Positions 16,636 to 25,614 of a DNA stretch of 45,133 bases are shown here, one piece after another (the first letter of the stretch is position 1; every line of letters starts with the position of its first letter). The stretch is taken from assembly GCA_017473605.1 (NCBI GenBank), contig JAFUKM010000004.1, positions 1 to 45,133 on the forward strand, written 5' to 3'. This DNA comes from Clostridia bacterium. Lineage in GTDB: Bacteria > Bacillota > Clostridia > Christensenellales > Borkfalkiaceae. The notes under the pieces are model-generated. The model searched no databases. It was not told the origin of the DNA and saw nothing but the letters and a program-made list of their open reading frames with translations. Made by a program: the position numbers and the translations under genes.

Positions 16636-18381
16636 ATGAAAAAATTATTCGTCTATTTCAAAAACTACAAATTGCAAAGCGTATTAGGTCCGTTTTTCAA
16701 GTTATTGGAAGCGCTTTTCGAATTGTTTGTGCCTATCGTCGTGGGGCTTATCGTCGATAAGGGGCTGGGAGCACCCGTTAACGGCGCGTATCCCAATGCA
16801 GATACGGGGTATATTGTCAAGATGTGTCTGCTGCTCGTGGGGTTCGGCTTGTTTGGACTGGTATTTTCCGTTACAGCGCAATATTTTGCGGCGAGAGCGG
16901 CGACGGGCGTGGCGGCGGATATGCGGAAGGATTTGTTCAAGAAACTGCAAGCGCTCTCGTATAAGGATATCGATACGCTGGGAACGGCGACGATGCTCAC
17001 CCGTATGACGAGCGACGTGGATAGGTTTCAATCGGGCGTGAATTTGGCGCTCCGTTTGTTCTTGCGGTCTCCCTTTATCGTGTTCGGCGCGATGATTACG
17101 GCGTATTTCGTAGACCCCGCTTCCATAGGTGTGTTCGCTATTGCGATTGCGGCGCTTGCCGTCGTGGTGTTTGCCGTGATGTTTATCTGTATGCCCCTGT
17201 ACAAGAAAACGCAGGGGAAATTGGATAAGGTGCTTTTGTCCACCCGTGAGAATTTGACGGGCGCAAGAGTGGTGCGCGCCTTTTGTTTGGAAGACGAAGA
17301 AAAAGAGCTTTTCGATAAACGCAACGAAGAACTTAATAAGGGCAGAAAGTTCGTGGGTGCGATTGCGGCGATTACCAATCCGCTTACGTACGTGCTGGTC
17401 AATTTTGCGATTATCGCGCTCATTTATTCGGGTGCAATCCGCGTGGATATCGGCAATTTGTCGCAGGGTAGCGTTTTGGCTTTGTATAATCTTATGAGCC
17501 AAATTTTAATCGAGCTTATCAAGCTTGCAAATCTGATTGTAACGGTTACGAAAGCGGCGGCTTGCGGCGGTAGAATTGCGGCGGTACTGGATATGCAGCC
17601 CTCTTTAACGGTGGAAGACGATTGCCAAAAAGAAACGACGGGCGCGTTCGTGCGGTTCGATAACGTTACGATGCGTTATAACGACGAAGGCGAGCCTGCG
17701 CTTTCAAACGTTTCGTTTGCGGTAAATAAAGGCGAAACGGTGGGGGTTATCGGCGGCACGGGAAGCGGTAAAACGACGCTGGTAAACTTAATTCCCCATT
17801 TCTACGACGTGGAAACGGGCGACGTGTTCGTGGACGGTTATAACGTACGGGAAAAGGGCGCGCAAAGCTATCTTCGGGAAAGCGTCGGCGTGGTGCCGCA
17901 AAAGGCGGTGTTATTCAAAGGCACGGTGCGCGAGAATTTGCTTTGGGGCAAAGCGGACGCTACGGACGAAGCGCTTTGGACGGCGCTCAAAATGGCGCGT
18001 GCGGATGAGTTTCTTCTTGAAAAACAGGGTTTGGAAACACCCGTGGAACAGGGCGGTAAAAATTTTTCGGGCGATCAAAAGCAACGGCTTACCATTGCGC
18101 GCGCGCTGGTGCGTAAACCCGAAATTCTCATTTTGGACGATTCGTCTTCGGCGCTCGATTACGCGACGGACGCGGAGCTTCGAAAGGGGATACGGGCGTT
18201 GAACACGACGACGTTTATCGTTTCGCAACGGGCTTCGTCCGTGCGCGACGCGGATAAAATTATCGTGTTGGACGATGGAAAAACGGTGGGTATAGGCACG
18301 CATAACGAGCTGATGCAAACGTGCGAGGTATACCGCGAAATCTACTTCTCGCAATACGAAGACGGGGGTGAAACGGTATGA
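16636..18381 (+). CDS. ABC exporter half-transporter with degenerate nucleotide site
   Basis: The 581-residue protein is a type IV ABC exporter half: six membrane helices (about 15-310) then an ATPase domain. Walker A is GGTGSGKTT near residue 374. Three motifs are non-canonical: the signature is FSGDQKQR instead of LSGGQ, the Walker B is followed by Asp instead of the catalytic Glu (ILILDDSSSALD), and the switch-loop His is Gln (IVSQRASS). Such changes are known from heterodimeric exporters of the TM287/288, BmrCD and LmrCD type. The next gene, overlapping by four bases (ATGA), supplies the canonical partner. I chose ATG 16636 over an upstream TTG at 16603 because membrane helix 1 follows directly. 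The substrate is unknown, drugs or lipids being usual. Confidence 0.92.
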   Translation: MKKLFVYFKNYKLQSVLGPFFKLLEALFELFVPIVVGLIVDKGLGAPVNGAYPNADTGYIVKMCLLLVGFGLFGLVFSVTAQYFAARAATGVAADMRKDLFKKLQALSYKDIDTLGTATMLTRMTSDVDRFQSGVNLALRLFLRSPFIVFGAMITAYFVDPASIGVFAIAIAALAVVVFAVMFICMPLYKKTQGKLDKVLLSTRENLTGARVVRAFCLEDEEKELFDKRNEELNKGRKFVGAIAAITNPLTYVLVNFAIIALIYSGAIRVDIGNLSQGSVLALYNLMSQILIELIKLANLIVTVTKAAACGGRIAAVLDMQPSLTVEDDCQKETTGAFVRFDNVTMRYNDEGEPALSNVSFAVNKGETVGVIGGTGSGKTTLVNLIPHFYDVETGDVFVDGYNVREKGAQSYLRESVGVVPQKAVLFKGTVRENLLWGKADATDEALWTALKMARADEFLLEKQGLETPVEQGGKNFSGDQKQRLTIARALVRKPEILILDDSSSALDYATDAELRKGIRALNTTTFIVSQRASSVRDADKIIVLDDGKTVGIGTHNELMQTCEVYREIYFSQYEDGGETV

Positions 18382-20141
18382 ACGGGGTGAACGTGAAAAA
18401 ACCGCGCACCTTGCGCCGCGTGTTGCGGTATGTGGGTAAATATCCGATATCGCTTATCGGCTCGTTGCTGTTTTCGTTGTTGACGGTGGCGGCGACGCTG
18501 TGCGTACCCGTCTTGTTTGGCGACGCTATCGATTGTATTATCGGCAAGGGGAACGTCGATTTCGACGGGCTTATCGCCGTATTTATCAAAACGGCGGTTG
18601 CGGTAGGCGTTGCGGCGCTTTCTCAATGGCTTGCCAGCCTTTGCAACAACCGCATTTCCTGTAACGTGGTGCGCGATTTGCGCAAGGACGCGTTTGCAAA
18701 AATCCGCAAACTGCCATTGCAGTACGTCGATACGCACGCACACGGGGATACCGTCAGCCGCGTTATTGCCGACGCGGAGCAATTTTCCGACGGGCTTTTG
18801 ATGGGCTTTACGCAGTTCTTTACGGGAATTACGACGATTTTCGGCACTATCGGGTTTATGCTTATCACCAACTGGAAAATCGGATTAATCGTCATCTTTT
18901 TAACGCCGCTGTCGATACTTGTGGCGCGGTTCGTGGCGACGCATACGCATAAATTTTTCGTGGAACAGGCAAAAACGCGCGGCGAACAAACGGCGTTTAC
19001 CGAAGAAGCTATCGGGGGATTAAAAACCACGCAAGCGTTCGCTCACGAAGACGAGAACGAGCAAAAATTCAACGAAATTAACGGTAGATTGGAAAAGGCG
19101 GCGATGAACGCTACTTTCTATTCTTCGCTCGTCAATCCGTCCACCCGTTTTATCAACAATATCGTGTACGCTATCGTTGCGCTTATCGGCGCATTGGACG
19201 TGGCGAGCGGCACGGTTATCGCAGGGGCGGCGTTTACCGTCGGAGGCTTGACGAAATTTTTGTCTTACGCCAACCAGTATACCAAACCTTTCAACGAAAT
19301 TTCGGGCGTGATAACCGAGCTGAAAAGCGCGTTTGCTTGCGCGGCGAGAATTTTCCAGCTTATCGACGAAAAAGAAGAAGTATCCGATAAGGACAAAGAA
19401 GAAATGGGCGAAGCGGAAGGGTATATCGATTTGGAAAACGTATATTTTTCCTACGTACCCGAAAAGAAACTCATTGAAGGTTTGTCGTTAAAGGCAAACA
19501 AGGGGCAGCGTATTGCCATCGTCGGCAGGACGGGGAGCGGTAAGACGACGCTCATCAATCTTTTAATGCGTTTTTACGACGTTACGGGCGGCGCGGTGAA
19601 AGTGGACGAAAGGGATATCCGTACCGTCACGCGGCGTTCTCTTCGGGGAAATTACGGTATGGTATTGCAAGAAACTTGGTTGAAGAGCGGTACGGTACGT
19701 GAAAATATCAAAATGGGTAAACCCGATTGCAGCGACGAAGAAATGATAGCCGCGGCGAAAGCGGCGCACGCGCACTCTTTTATCAAACGTATGGAAAAGG
19801 GTTACGATACGTTGCTTTCGGAGGACGGGGGTAGTCTTTCCGAAGGACAAAAACAACTGCTTTGTATCACGCGCGTAATGCTTGCATTGCCGCCTATGCT
19901 TATTTTAGACGAAGCCACTTCGTCTATCGATACGAGAACGGAACGCAAAATCAGCGATGCGTTCGACAAGCTGATGAAAGGGCGTACCACGTTTATCGTG
20001 GCGCACCGTCTTTCGACAATCGTAAACGCCGATTGCATACTCGTTATGGAAAACGGACACGTCGTTGAACAGGGTACGCATAGCGGGCTGTTGCAAGCAG
20101 GCGGCGCGTATGCAGAACTTTACAATAAACAATTTTCCTAA
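18378..20141 (+). CDS. ABC exporter half-transporter, catalytic partner
   Basis: The 587-residue protein has six membrane helices (about 20-320) and an ATPase domain with canonical residues: Walker A GRTGSGKTT near 382, signature LSEGQKQLL, Walker B LILDEATSSID with catalytic Glu, and switch His in IVAHRLST. It pairs with the preceding half-transporter, whose corresponding residues are degenerate. The start overlaps the upstream stop as ATGA, implying translational coupling and 1:1 assembly. The ATP-binding signature has Glu instead of the second Gly (LSEGQ), common in this subfamily. Confidence 0.93.
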   Translation: MNGVNVKKPRTLRRVLRYVGKYPISLIGSLLFSLLTVAATLCVPVLFGDAIDCIIGKGNVDFDGLIAVFIKTAVAVGVAALSQWLASLCNNRISCNVVRDLRKDAFAKIRKLPLQYVDTHAHGDTVSRVIADAEQFSDGLLMGFTQFFTGITTIFGTIGFMLITNWKIGLIVIFLTPLSILVARFVATHTHKFFVEQAKTRGEQTAFTEEAIGGLKTTQAFAHEDENEQKFNEINGRLEKAAMNATFYSSLVNPSTRFINNIVYAIVALIGALDVASGTVIAGAAFTVGGLTKFLSYANQYTKPFNEISGVITELKSAFACAARIFQLIDEKEEVSDKDKEEMGEAEGYIDLENVYFSYVPEKKLIEGLSLKANKGQRIAIVGRTGSGKTTLINLLMRFYDVTGGAVKVDERDIRTVTRRSLRGNYGMVLQETWLKSGTVRENIKMGKPDCSDEEMIAAAKAAHAHSFIKRMEKGYDTLLSEDGGSLSEGQKQLLCITRVMLALPPMLILDEATSSIDTRTERKISDAFDKLMKGRTTFIVAHRLSTIVNADCILVMENGHVVEQGTHSGLLQAGGAYAELYNKQFS

Positions 20142-20150
20142 AAGGTACGT

Positions 20151-21764
20151 ATGGAAGAAACTATGAAACAAAAAAAGCCGAGAACGAGCTTTCATCGTAA
20201 TATTTTGCAGCTTGTTTTGGTAGGGAGCGTTACGGGTGTTTTCGCAGGCGCGATAACGACGGTTTTTACCCTTCTTGCCGAAAAGGGAGAAGAGTTGTCG
20301 CACGGAGTATACGCGTTTATCCGCAATAACCCCGCGTGGCTTCCTTTATGGCTGTTCGTATTGGCGGCGGGCGCGTTCATTATCGGCGTGTTGGTACAGA
20401 TATCCAAAGTGATACGCGGCTGCGGGATTCCGCAATCGGAAGGCGCGACGCGCGGTATTGTACGCTTTAAGTGGTTTCGGGACGCAACGGCGAATTTCGC
20501 CGCCTGTCTTATCAGTATTTTTATGGGCTTGTCCATAGGGAGCGAAGGACCCAGCGCGTTTATCGGCGCTTGCGTGGGCGACGGCGTGGCGACGACGCTC
20601 CGTAGAAACGAAATGATTAAAAGATATCAAATTACGGGCGGCGCTTGTACGGGGCTTGCCGTGGCGAGTAACGCGCCCTTGACGGGGATTATCTTCGCCT
20701 TTGAAGAAGCGCATAAACGGTTCACACCCGAAGTGTTTATTTGTTCGTTTTCGTCCGTAGTGTTCGGTATGCTCGCGCGGTTCGGCATCTATTCTTTGCT
20801 CGGTATGGAAATCAGAAATGCGTTCAGTACTTACGAATTCCATGCTGTGTCTTGGGGTACGTACGGATTCGTCGTTTTGGCGGGTGTTGCGTGCGGATTT
20901 TTGGGCGTGCTTTTCCATAAATGCTGTTTTAAGGCGCGGGGGCTTTTTCAAAAGCTTCGCATTAAGAAGAAAAAATACGCGCCCTTTTTATCTATCGGTA
21001 TCGCCGTGTTGTTGGGCGGCGTGGTATCGTTGCTCTCGTCGGGCGTGATGGGTGGCGGACACTCGTTTATCGAGTCGCTTGGAACGCTGGGCGGAACAAA
21101 GTCGGCAAGCGTGGAAGCGGCGTTCGGGTTACCGATTACGTGGACGCTTTTGGCGGTGCTGGTTTTGCGGTTTTTTATTACCACCGTCAACGTTGGTTCG
21201 GGTTTGCCGTGCGGTATCTTTATTCCCATTATCGCTATGGGAGCTTGCATTGGCGGCGGACTGAATCAACTGTGGGTATATTTGGGTATGAATCCGCAGT
21301 ATTGCGATTTGATGGTAATGATTTGTATTGCGTCGCTGTTTACGACCATTGTGCGCGCGCCGCTTACCGCTATCGTAATGATTTGCGAATTTACGGGTAG
21401 CTTTGCGCCCTTACTTCCCGCTATCATCGGCGTGGCAATCGGATATATCTTCGGGGAAATCTTCCGTACGGACGGGATTTACGAGGATTTGTTGGAGGCG
21501 TACGAGCAGGAGAGCGGTATCCACGAACGCGCGGTTCGGGAAGTATATACCATCGTCGTTGCAAAAGGCGCGCTCGCGGAAAAACGGGAAGTGCGCGACG
21601 TTTTGTGGCCGGCAGGGGCGAGAGTTACGGAAATTCACCGCGGAGAAGAAGTGATTTTGCCCGACGGCGAAACGGTGCTTCGCGCAGGAGATACGCTCGT
21701 TATCGTTTGTCGTACGGACGCGCCCGATAAGGTGCGTGAAGATTTGGTGCATATACTCGGTTGA
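20151..21764 (+). CDS. ClC-family chloride channel/antiporter with RCK_C domain
   Basis: The 537-residue membrane protein moves chloride or another anion, probably in exchange for protons. Its ion-pathway loops are GCGIPQSEG near residue 90, GSEGPSAFIG near 130 (containing the gating Glu) and GSGLPCGIFIP near 349. After the last helix comes a cytosolic RCK_C/TrkA-C-like domain (about 455-535: AVREVYTIVVAKGA to GDTLVIVCRTDAPDKV), which replaces the CBS pair of other ClC proteins and often senses a ligand. It starts 10 bases after the ABC exporter and may be cotranscribed. The Ser normally found in the first loop (GSGIP) is Cys here, so ion preference is open. Confidence 0.9.
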   Translation: MEETMKQKKPRTSFHRNILQLVLVGSVTGVFAGAITTVFTLLAEKGEELSHGVYAFIRNNPAWLPLWLFVLAAGAFIIGVLVQISKVIRGCGIPQSEGATRGIVRFKWFRDATANFAACLISIFMGLSIGSEGPSAFIGACVGDGVATTLRRNEMIKRYQITGGACTGLAVASNAPLTGIIFAFEEAHKRFTPEVFICSFSSVVFGMLARFGIYSLLGMEIRNAFSTYEFHAVSWGTYGFVVLAGVACGFLGVLFHKCCFKARGLFQKLRIKKKKYAPFLSIGIAVLLGGVVSLLSSGVMGGGHSFIESLGTLGGTKSASVEAAFGLPITWTLLAVLVLRFFITTVNVGSGLPCGIFIPIIAMGACIGGGLNQLWVYLGMNPQYCDLMVMICIASLFTTIVRAPLTAIVMICEFTGSFAPLLPAIIGVAIGYIFGEIFRTDGIYEDLLEAYEQESGIHERAVREVYTIVVAKGALAEKREVRDVLWPAGARVTEIHRGEEVILPDGETVLRAGDTLVIVCRTDAPDKVREDLVHILG

Positions 21765-21775
21765 CCTGCCTAAAA

Positions 21776-21804
21776 GCATATCTTTTTCCCGTCCGTCATA
21801 TACT
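21776..21804 (+). promoter_or_regulatory. Candidate sigma-E promoter of yqfCD
   Basis: GCATATC (21776-21782), a 14-base spacer and CATATACT (21797-21804) match the sigma-E consensus at 6 of 7 and 7 of 8 positions, about 30 bases before yqfC. Bacillus yqfC-yqfD is known to be sigma-E controlled. Confidence 0.65.
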
Positions 21805-21834
21805 AAACAAAGACGGAAAACGGAGTAACGGGAT

Positions 21835-22107
21835 ATGCGGTTGTACGGGGAAATTTTGCGGGGCGCCAACGTAAGCGGCGCAAGGTATACGGTAGTCGTC
21901 GGTGGCGGCGGGTATTTTGAGGGCGTGAAAACGGTGGGGGATTTTTCTCCTGAAAAAATCGTGGTGCATTTTCCCCGTTTCGGCGTGGAGATTTGCGGCG
22001 AAAAGCTTGCCATTAAGAAATACTGCGACGGCGATTTGGAACTATCGGGAAAAATATACGAAACGCGTTTATTGGGCGATAAAGAAAGCCCCGAAAGGCG
22101 CGGGTGA
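21835..22107 (+). CDS. yqfC: YqfC/YabP-family sporulation protein
   Basis: The 90-residue protein has the YabP/YqfC pattern: a beta-rich core ending in VEICGEKLAIKKYCDGDLELSG. It is made in the mother cell during sporulation in Bacillus; its molecular role is not known. The frame GARYTVVVGGGGYFEG and FSPEKIVVHFPR also fit the family. It overlaps yqfD by four bases (GTGA) and lies below a sigma-E-like promoter, in the same gene order as in Bacillus and Clostridium. Confidence 0.88.
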   Translation: MRLYGEILRGANVSGARYTVVVGGGGYFEGVKTVGDFSPEKIVVHFPRFGVEICGEKLAIKKYCDGDLELSGKIYETRLLGDKESPERRG

Positions 22108-23024
22108 GCGGTATGTTCTTGCAAACGCGCGAACGGTTGGAATTACAAGGGATTATGCCCGAACGGGCGTTGTTGCGCTTAAAACGGGCGGGGATAGACC
22201 TTTACGACGTAAGAAAACCGCAAAAAAACCGTATCCTTTTTACCGTCAAGAAAAAAGATATTGAAAAAGTTTTTGCAATTTACCCCAAGGTGTGTTATAA
22301 TGGGGACGGGTATACTCCGTATACCGTGCGTTCGGTGGGACGCGCGGGCATAGGCAAGTACGTGGATTTTGCCCTGAAACGGATAGGCTTTTCGTTGGGC
22401 GTATTGCTCTTTTGTATGGCGGCGTTATATGCGGACGGATTGGTGTTAGGGGTGGAATTTTCCGCCTCGTCCGTGTACGAAAGAGAAGTTTACGAGGCGT
22501 TGGAAACGTACGGGGTAAAACCGTTTTCCCGATACCAAAGCGGCAACGAAGATTTGATTTGTTCCAAGCTGTTGTCGCTCAACGGCGTGGAGTTTTGTTC
22601 GGTCAAGAAATCGGGTATGCGTATCGTCGTGGAAATGCGCTTGGGGGAAACGCCGTACGGCTCTTTTGAAAAAGGGGATATGCGCGCAAAGCACACGGGT
22701 GTAGTTATTGCGATTACCGCGCTTAAAGGCACGCCGTTAAAAAAGGCGGGGGACAGCGTAAACGCAGGCGAGACGTTGGTGGGCGGTTTTATCGAAACGG
22801 ACGATAATAAGACGAAAACGGTGGACGTTATCGCGCGCGTGGGTATTGCTTGCGTGTACGAGTGCGTTTTGGAAACGACGGACGAAAAGGAAGCGTTTTC
22901 GCTTGCCTATTTGCAGGCGGGGATTACCGAATCGGATACCGTTAACAGCGTAGTGAGTACGCCGACGGGAAACGGATATTGCGTGAAGATAGAATACACG
23001 GCGATAGAAAGTATCAATTTTTGA
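22104..23024 (+). CDS. yqfD: YqfD-family sporulation protein
   Basis: The 306-residue protein has an N-terminal soluble segment (about 1-85), one hydrophobic helix (about 91-116: FSLGVLLFCMAALYADGLVLG) and a C-terminal beta-rich domain outside or at the membrane, typical of YqfD, whose Bacillus homologue is sometimes called a stage IV sporulation protein. The family is about 300-400 residues; this is at the short end. I chose GTG 22104, which overlaps the yqfC stop and has AAAGG five bases upstream; ATG 22113 is the alternative. The function in spore formation is not defined. Confidence 0.85.
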   Translation: MSGMFLQTRERLELQGIMPERALLRLKRAGIDLYDVRKPQKNRILFTVKKKDIEKVFAIYPKVCYNGDGYTPYTVRSVGRAGIGKYVDFALKRIGFSLGVLLFCMAALYADGLVLGVEFSASSVYEREVYEALETYGVKPFSRYQSGNEDLICSKLLSLNGVEFCSVKKSGMRIVVEMRLGETPYGSFEKGDMRAKHTGVVIAITALKGTPLKKAGDSVNAGETLVGGFIETDDNKTKTVDVIARVGIACVYECVLETTDEKEAFSLAYLQAGITESDTVNSVVSTPTGNGYCVKIEYTAIESINF

Positions 23025-23064
23025 AAAAGCCGCCGTAAAACGGCGAAAAAGAAGGGGGATTTTC

Positions 23065-24093
23065 TTGAAAAAGACGAAAATCATCGAAAAAGTGGATATG
23101 GGCTCGGTGGACAGGCTCGCAAGAGTGCTGGGAACGTTCGACGAAAATTTGAATTTTCTCTCGCGGGAATTGGGCGTTACGGCGTACGTAGACGGCGTGA
23201 AAATTCGCGTGGAAGGGGACGGAGAATCGGTGGCGTTGGGCGTGAAAGTGCTGGGTGCGCTTGCGGGGCTTGCCGCGCAAGGCGAAACGATTGACGAAGG
23301 TCGCACGGCGTATTGTATTGAACTTGCCAAAGACGGTAGGACGGAAGAATTATCCACGCTGTCGGTTGGCGCGGTGGCGGTAACGGCGCGCGGAAAACAA
23401 ATCAAATGCAAAACGGTAGGACAAAAAGCGTACGTAGACGCGATTAAGAAAAACACGGTGGTCTTCGGCGTAGGACCTGCCGGCACGGGGAAAACGTATC
23501 TTGCCGTATGTATGGCGGTAACGGCGTTTAAAGCCAAGCAAGTGGAAAAAATTATTCTTACCCGTCCCGCGGTGGAAGCGGGGGAAAAGCTCGGTTTTTT
23601 GCCGGGGGATTTGCAAACGAAAGTAGACCCGTATTTGCGCCCGTTGTACGACGCGTTACAGGAAATGCTCGGGTTGGAAACGTACGCAAAGCTTATGGAG
23701 CGGGGAGCAATCGAAGTAGCGCCTCTTGCGTACATGCGCGGAAGAACGCTTTCCAATGCGTTTATCATTTTGGACGAGGCGCAAAATACGACGAAAGAAC
23801 AAATGAAAATGTTTCTTACCCGTATGGGCGAAGGCAGTAAAACGGTGGTAACGGGGGATATTACCCAAATCGATTTGGACGGAAAAGCGAGCGGACTCGT
23901 CCACGCAACGGAAATTTTGGACGGCGTGGAAGGGATAGCGGTGTGTAAGCTCACGTCCAAAGACGTCGTAAGACATCCGCTTGTGATGCGGATTATCCGC
24001 GCGTACGAAGCGGCGGAAGAGAAGAACGGGGAAAAGCGCGAACCGACCAAACGGAAGAATAAGGACGGCGCGAAAAGCGTGGAAGGAGAATAA
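23065..24093 (+). CDS. PhoH-family ATPase
   Basis: The 342-residue protein has an N-terminal KH-like segment (about 15-80), then the PhoH P-loop ATPase domain with Walker A GPAGTGKT near residue 138, the family motif TRPAVEAGEKLGFLPGDL, and Walker B FIILDEAQNTT. PhoH-like proteins (PhoL/YbeZ) are thought to act in RNA metabolism with YbeY, and ybeY lies two genes downstream, as in many bacteria. The start codon is TTG at 23065 behind a GGGGG site. The C-terminus is a basic, Lys/Glu-rich tail of about 25 residues. Confidence 0.93.
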   Translation: MKKTKIIEKVDMGSVDRLARVLGTFDENLNFLSRELGVTAYVDGVKIRVEGDGESVALGVKVLGALAGLAAQGETIDEGRTAYCIELAKDGRTEELSTLSVGAVAVTARGKQIKCKTVGQKAYVDAIKKNTVVFGVGPAGTGKTYLAVCMAVTAFKAKQVEKIILTRPAVEAGEKLGFLPGDLQTKVDPYLRPLYDALQEMLGLETYAKLMERGAIEVAPLAYMRGRTLSNAFIILDEAQNTTKEQMKMFLTRMGEGSKTVVTGDITQIDLDGKASGLVHATEILDGVEGIAVCKLTSKDVVRHPLVMRIIRAYEAAEEKNGEKREPTKRKNKDGAKSVEGE

Positions 24094-24099
24094 CCAAAG

Positions 24100-25614
24100 A
24101 TGGAAAAGAAGGAATTTGTAAACGAGTGGACGAAATCGCATACGCTCAAAAGCGTATTGTGGTATTTTCTGCATTACGTGATTTTCGTCGCATTGGCGGT
24201 GGTTTTATTGCTGTGGGATAAACTGCCGAATTTGAAAGAGAATATTTCGCAAGAAGGCGGAAATTACTTATACGCGCTCTTTTGTGCGTTGTTGCTGTTT
24301 ATCATAACGTACTTGTATTTCTTTTTCGAAAACAGAGAAATGCTGATAAACGGTAAAAAGATTGCGTTGCTGTTTGCGGTGCTGGACGTATACCTGATTA
24401 TGGCGTGTTTAATCGGCTACAAAATCGATATTTACGCCCGTCCCGTAGCGTTTGTGTCGTTGCTCATTTTCGTGCTGATGGGTAGAAGAGAAGCGATTTT
24501 TATGAACGTTATTTCCGCGCTGTTGGTGTTTATTATCGACGCGTTTGCAATGCCCGATACGGCGGTGTCGATTAAAGAGTGTTGTTCTTCGCTGTTGATG
24601 TCGTTTACGGCGGGTATGTTCGCGGTGTTCTTTGCCAGTCGCGCCCGTTCGAGATTGCACGTGGTGGGTATCGGCTTGCTTATCGTTATTCCCATCGATT
24701 TGATTATTGCTTTGTTGGAAATTCCCGCGCTGTTTGAAAACCAAGCGGCGAACGGTCCTTCTCCCTTTGACGGCTTACTTACTGAAATAGGCTTCGGTTT
24801 ATTCGGCGGCGTAATGTCCGCGGTCATTTTCCTTGCATTGTTGCCGATATTCGAGTGGGCTTTTAACTGCTTGACGGCGTTCCGCTTGCGCGAGCTTACC
24901 AGCTCGGACGCGCGTATTTTGAAAAAACTCAAAGCGGAAGCGCCCGGTACGTATAATCACTCTATGATGGTGGCGCAGCTTGCGGAAGCGAGCGCGGCGG
25001 CTATCGGGGAAGACGTGGATTTCGCCCGCGCGGCTGCGCTTTACCACGACGTGGGTAAGCTGCATTATCCCGAACATTTCACGGAAAATCAGGGCGAATA
25101 CAATTTGCACGACGAACTCACGCCCGAACTTTCGGCGGACATTATCCGTTCGCACGCAAGGGACGGGTATACGTTGATACGCAACCACCATTTACCGCAA
25201 TTTTTGGCGGACGTTGCGCTCGAACACCACGGCACGATGCCTATCCGTTATTTCTATGCCAAGGCATTGAAGATGACGGACGGGGAATTGAATATCGAAG
25301 ACTTCTCGTATACGGGACCTAAACCGCAAAGCAAGATAGCGGCAATCATTATGATTTGCGACGCGTCGGAAGCGGCGGTGCGCGCGGTGAACGCGAGAAC
25401 GCCCGAAGAAACGGAAAGGGCGATTCGCTCGGTTATTGAAGAGCGTATGGATTTGGAACAGTTCGCCGAGTGCGACATCACGATGGCGGATTTGACCAAG
25501 ATACGTCTTGCGCTCGTCAACTGTTTGACGGGGGTATATCATCACCGTATCAAATATCCCAGCATCAAATACCGCCGTACGGAAAGCGGTACGAAAGGGG
25601 AAAACGATGAGTAA
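24100..25614 (+). CDS. PgpH/YqfF-like HD-domain membrane phosphodiesterase, short form
   Basis: PgpH-type enzymes hydrolyse the second messenger cyclic di-AMP in the cytosol. The 504-residue protein has an N-terminal membrane helix (about 20-40), six or seven more helices (about 54-265), then an HD phosphohydrolase domain: TYNHSMMVAQLAEA, the metal-binding LYHDVGKLHYPEHF near residue 315, IIRSHARDGYTLIRNHHLP, and EHHGT. Bacillus and Listeria members are about 710 residues because a large extracellular 7TMR-HDED domain sits between helix 1 and helix 2. Here only about a dozen residues join them, so the sensor is absent. It follows phoH by 6 bases and overlaps ybeY by 8. Confidence 0.88.
   Translation: MEKKEFVNEWTKSHTLKSVLWYFLHYVIFVALAVVLLLWDKLPNLKENISQEGGNYLYALFCALLLFIITYLYFFFENREMLINGKKIALLFAVLDVYLIMACLIGYKIDIYARPVAFVSLLIFVLMGRREAIFMNVISALLVFIIDAFAMPDTAVSIKECCSSLLMSFTAGMFAVFFASRARSRLHVVGIGLLIVIPIDLIIALLEIPALFENQAANGPSPFDGLLTEIGFGLFGGVMSAVIFLALLPIFEWAFNCLTAFRLRELTSSDARILKKLKAEAPGTYNHSMMVAQLAEASAAAIGEDVDFARAAALYHDVGKLHYPEHFTENQGEYNLHDELTPELSADIIRSHARDGYTLIRNHHLPQFLADVALEHHGTMPIRYFYAKALKMTDGELNIEDFSYTGPKPQSKIAAIIMICDASEAAVRAVNARTPEETERAIRSVIEERMDLEQFAECDITMADLTKIRLALVNCLTGVYHHRIKYPSIKYRRTESGTKGENDE

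Noticed and set aside
22737-24149. Open frame of about 470 codons on the minus strand opposite phoH
   Set aside because: Its translation is Ser/Pro/Phe-rich without domain pattern, and phoH on the other strand is certain.
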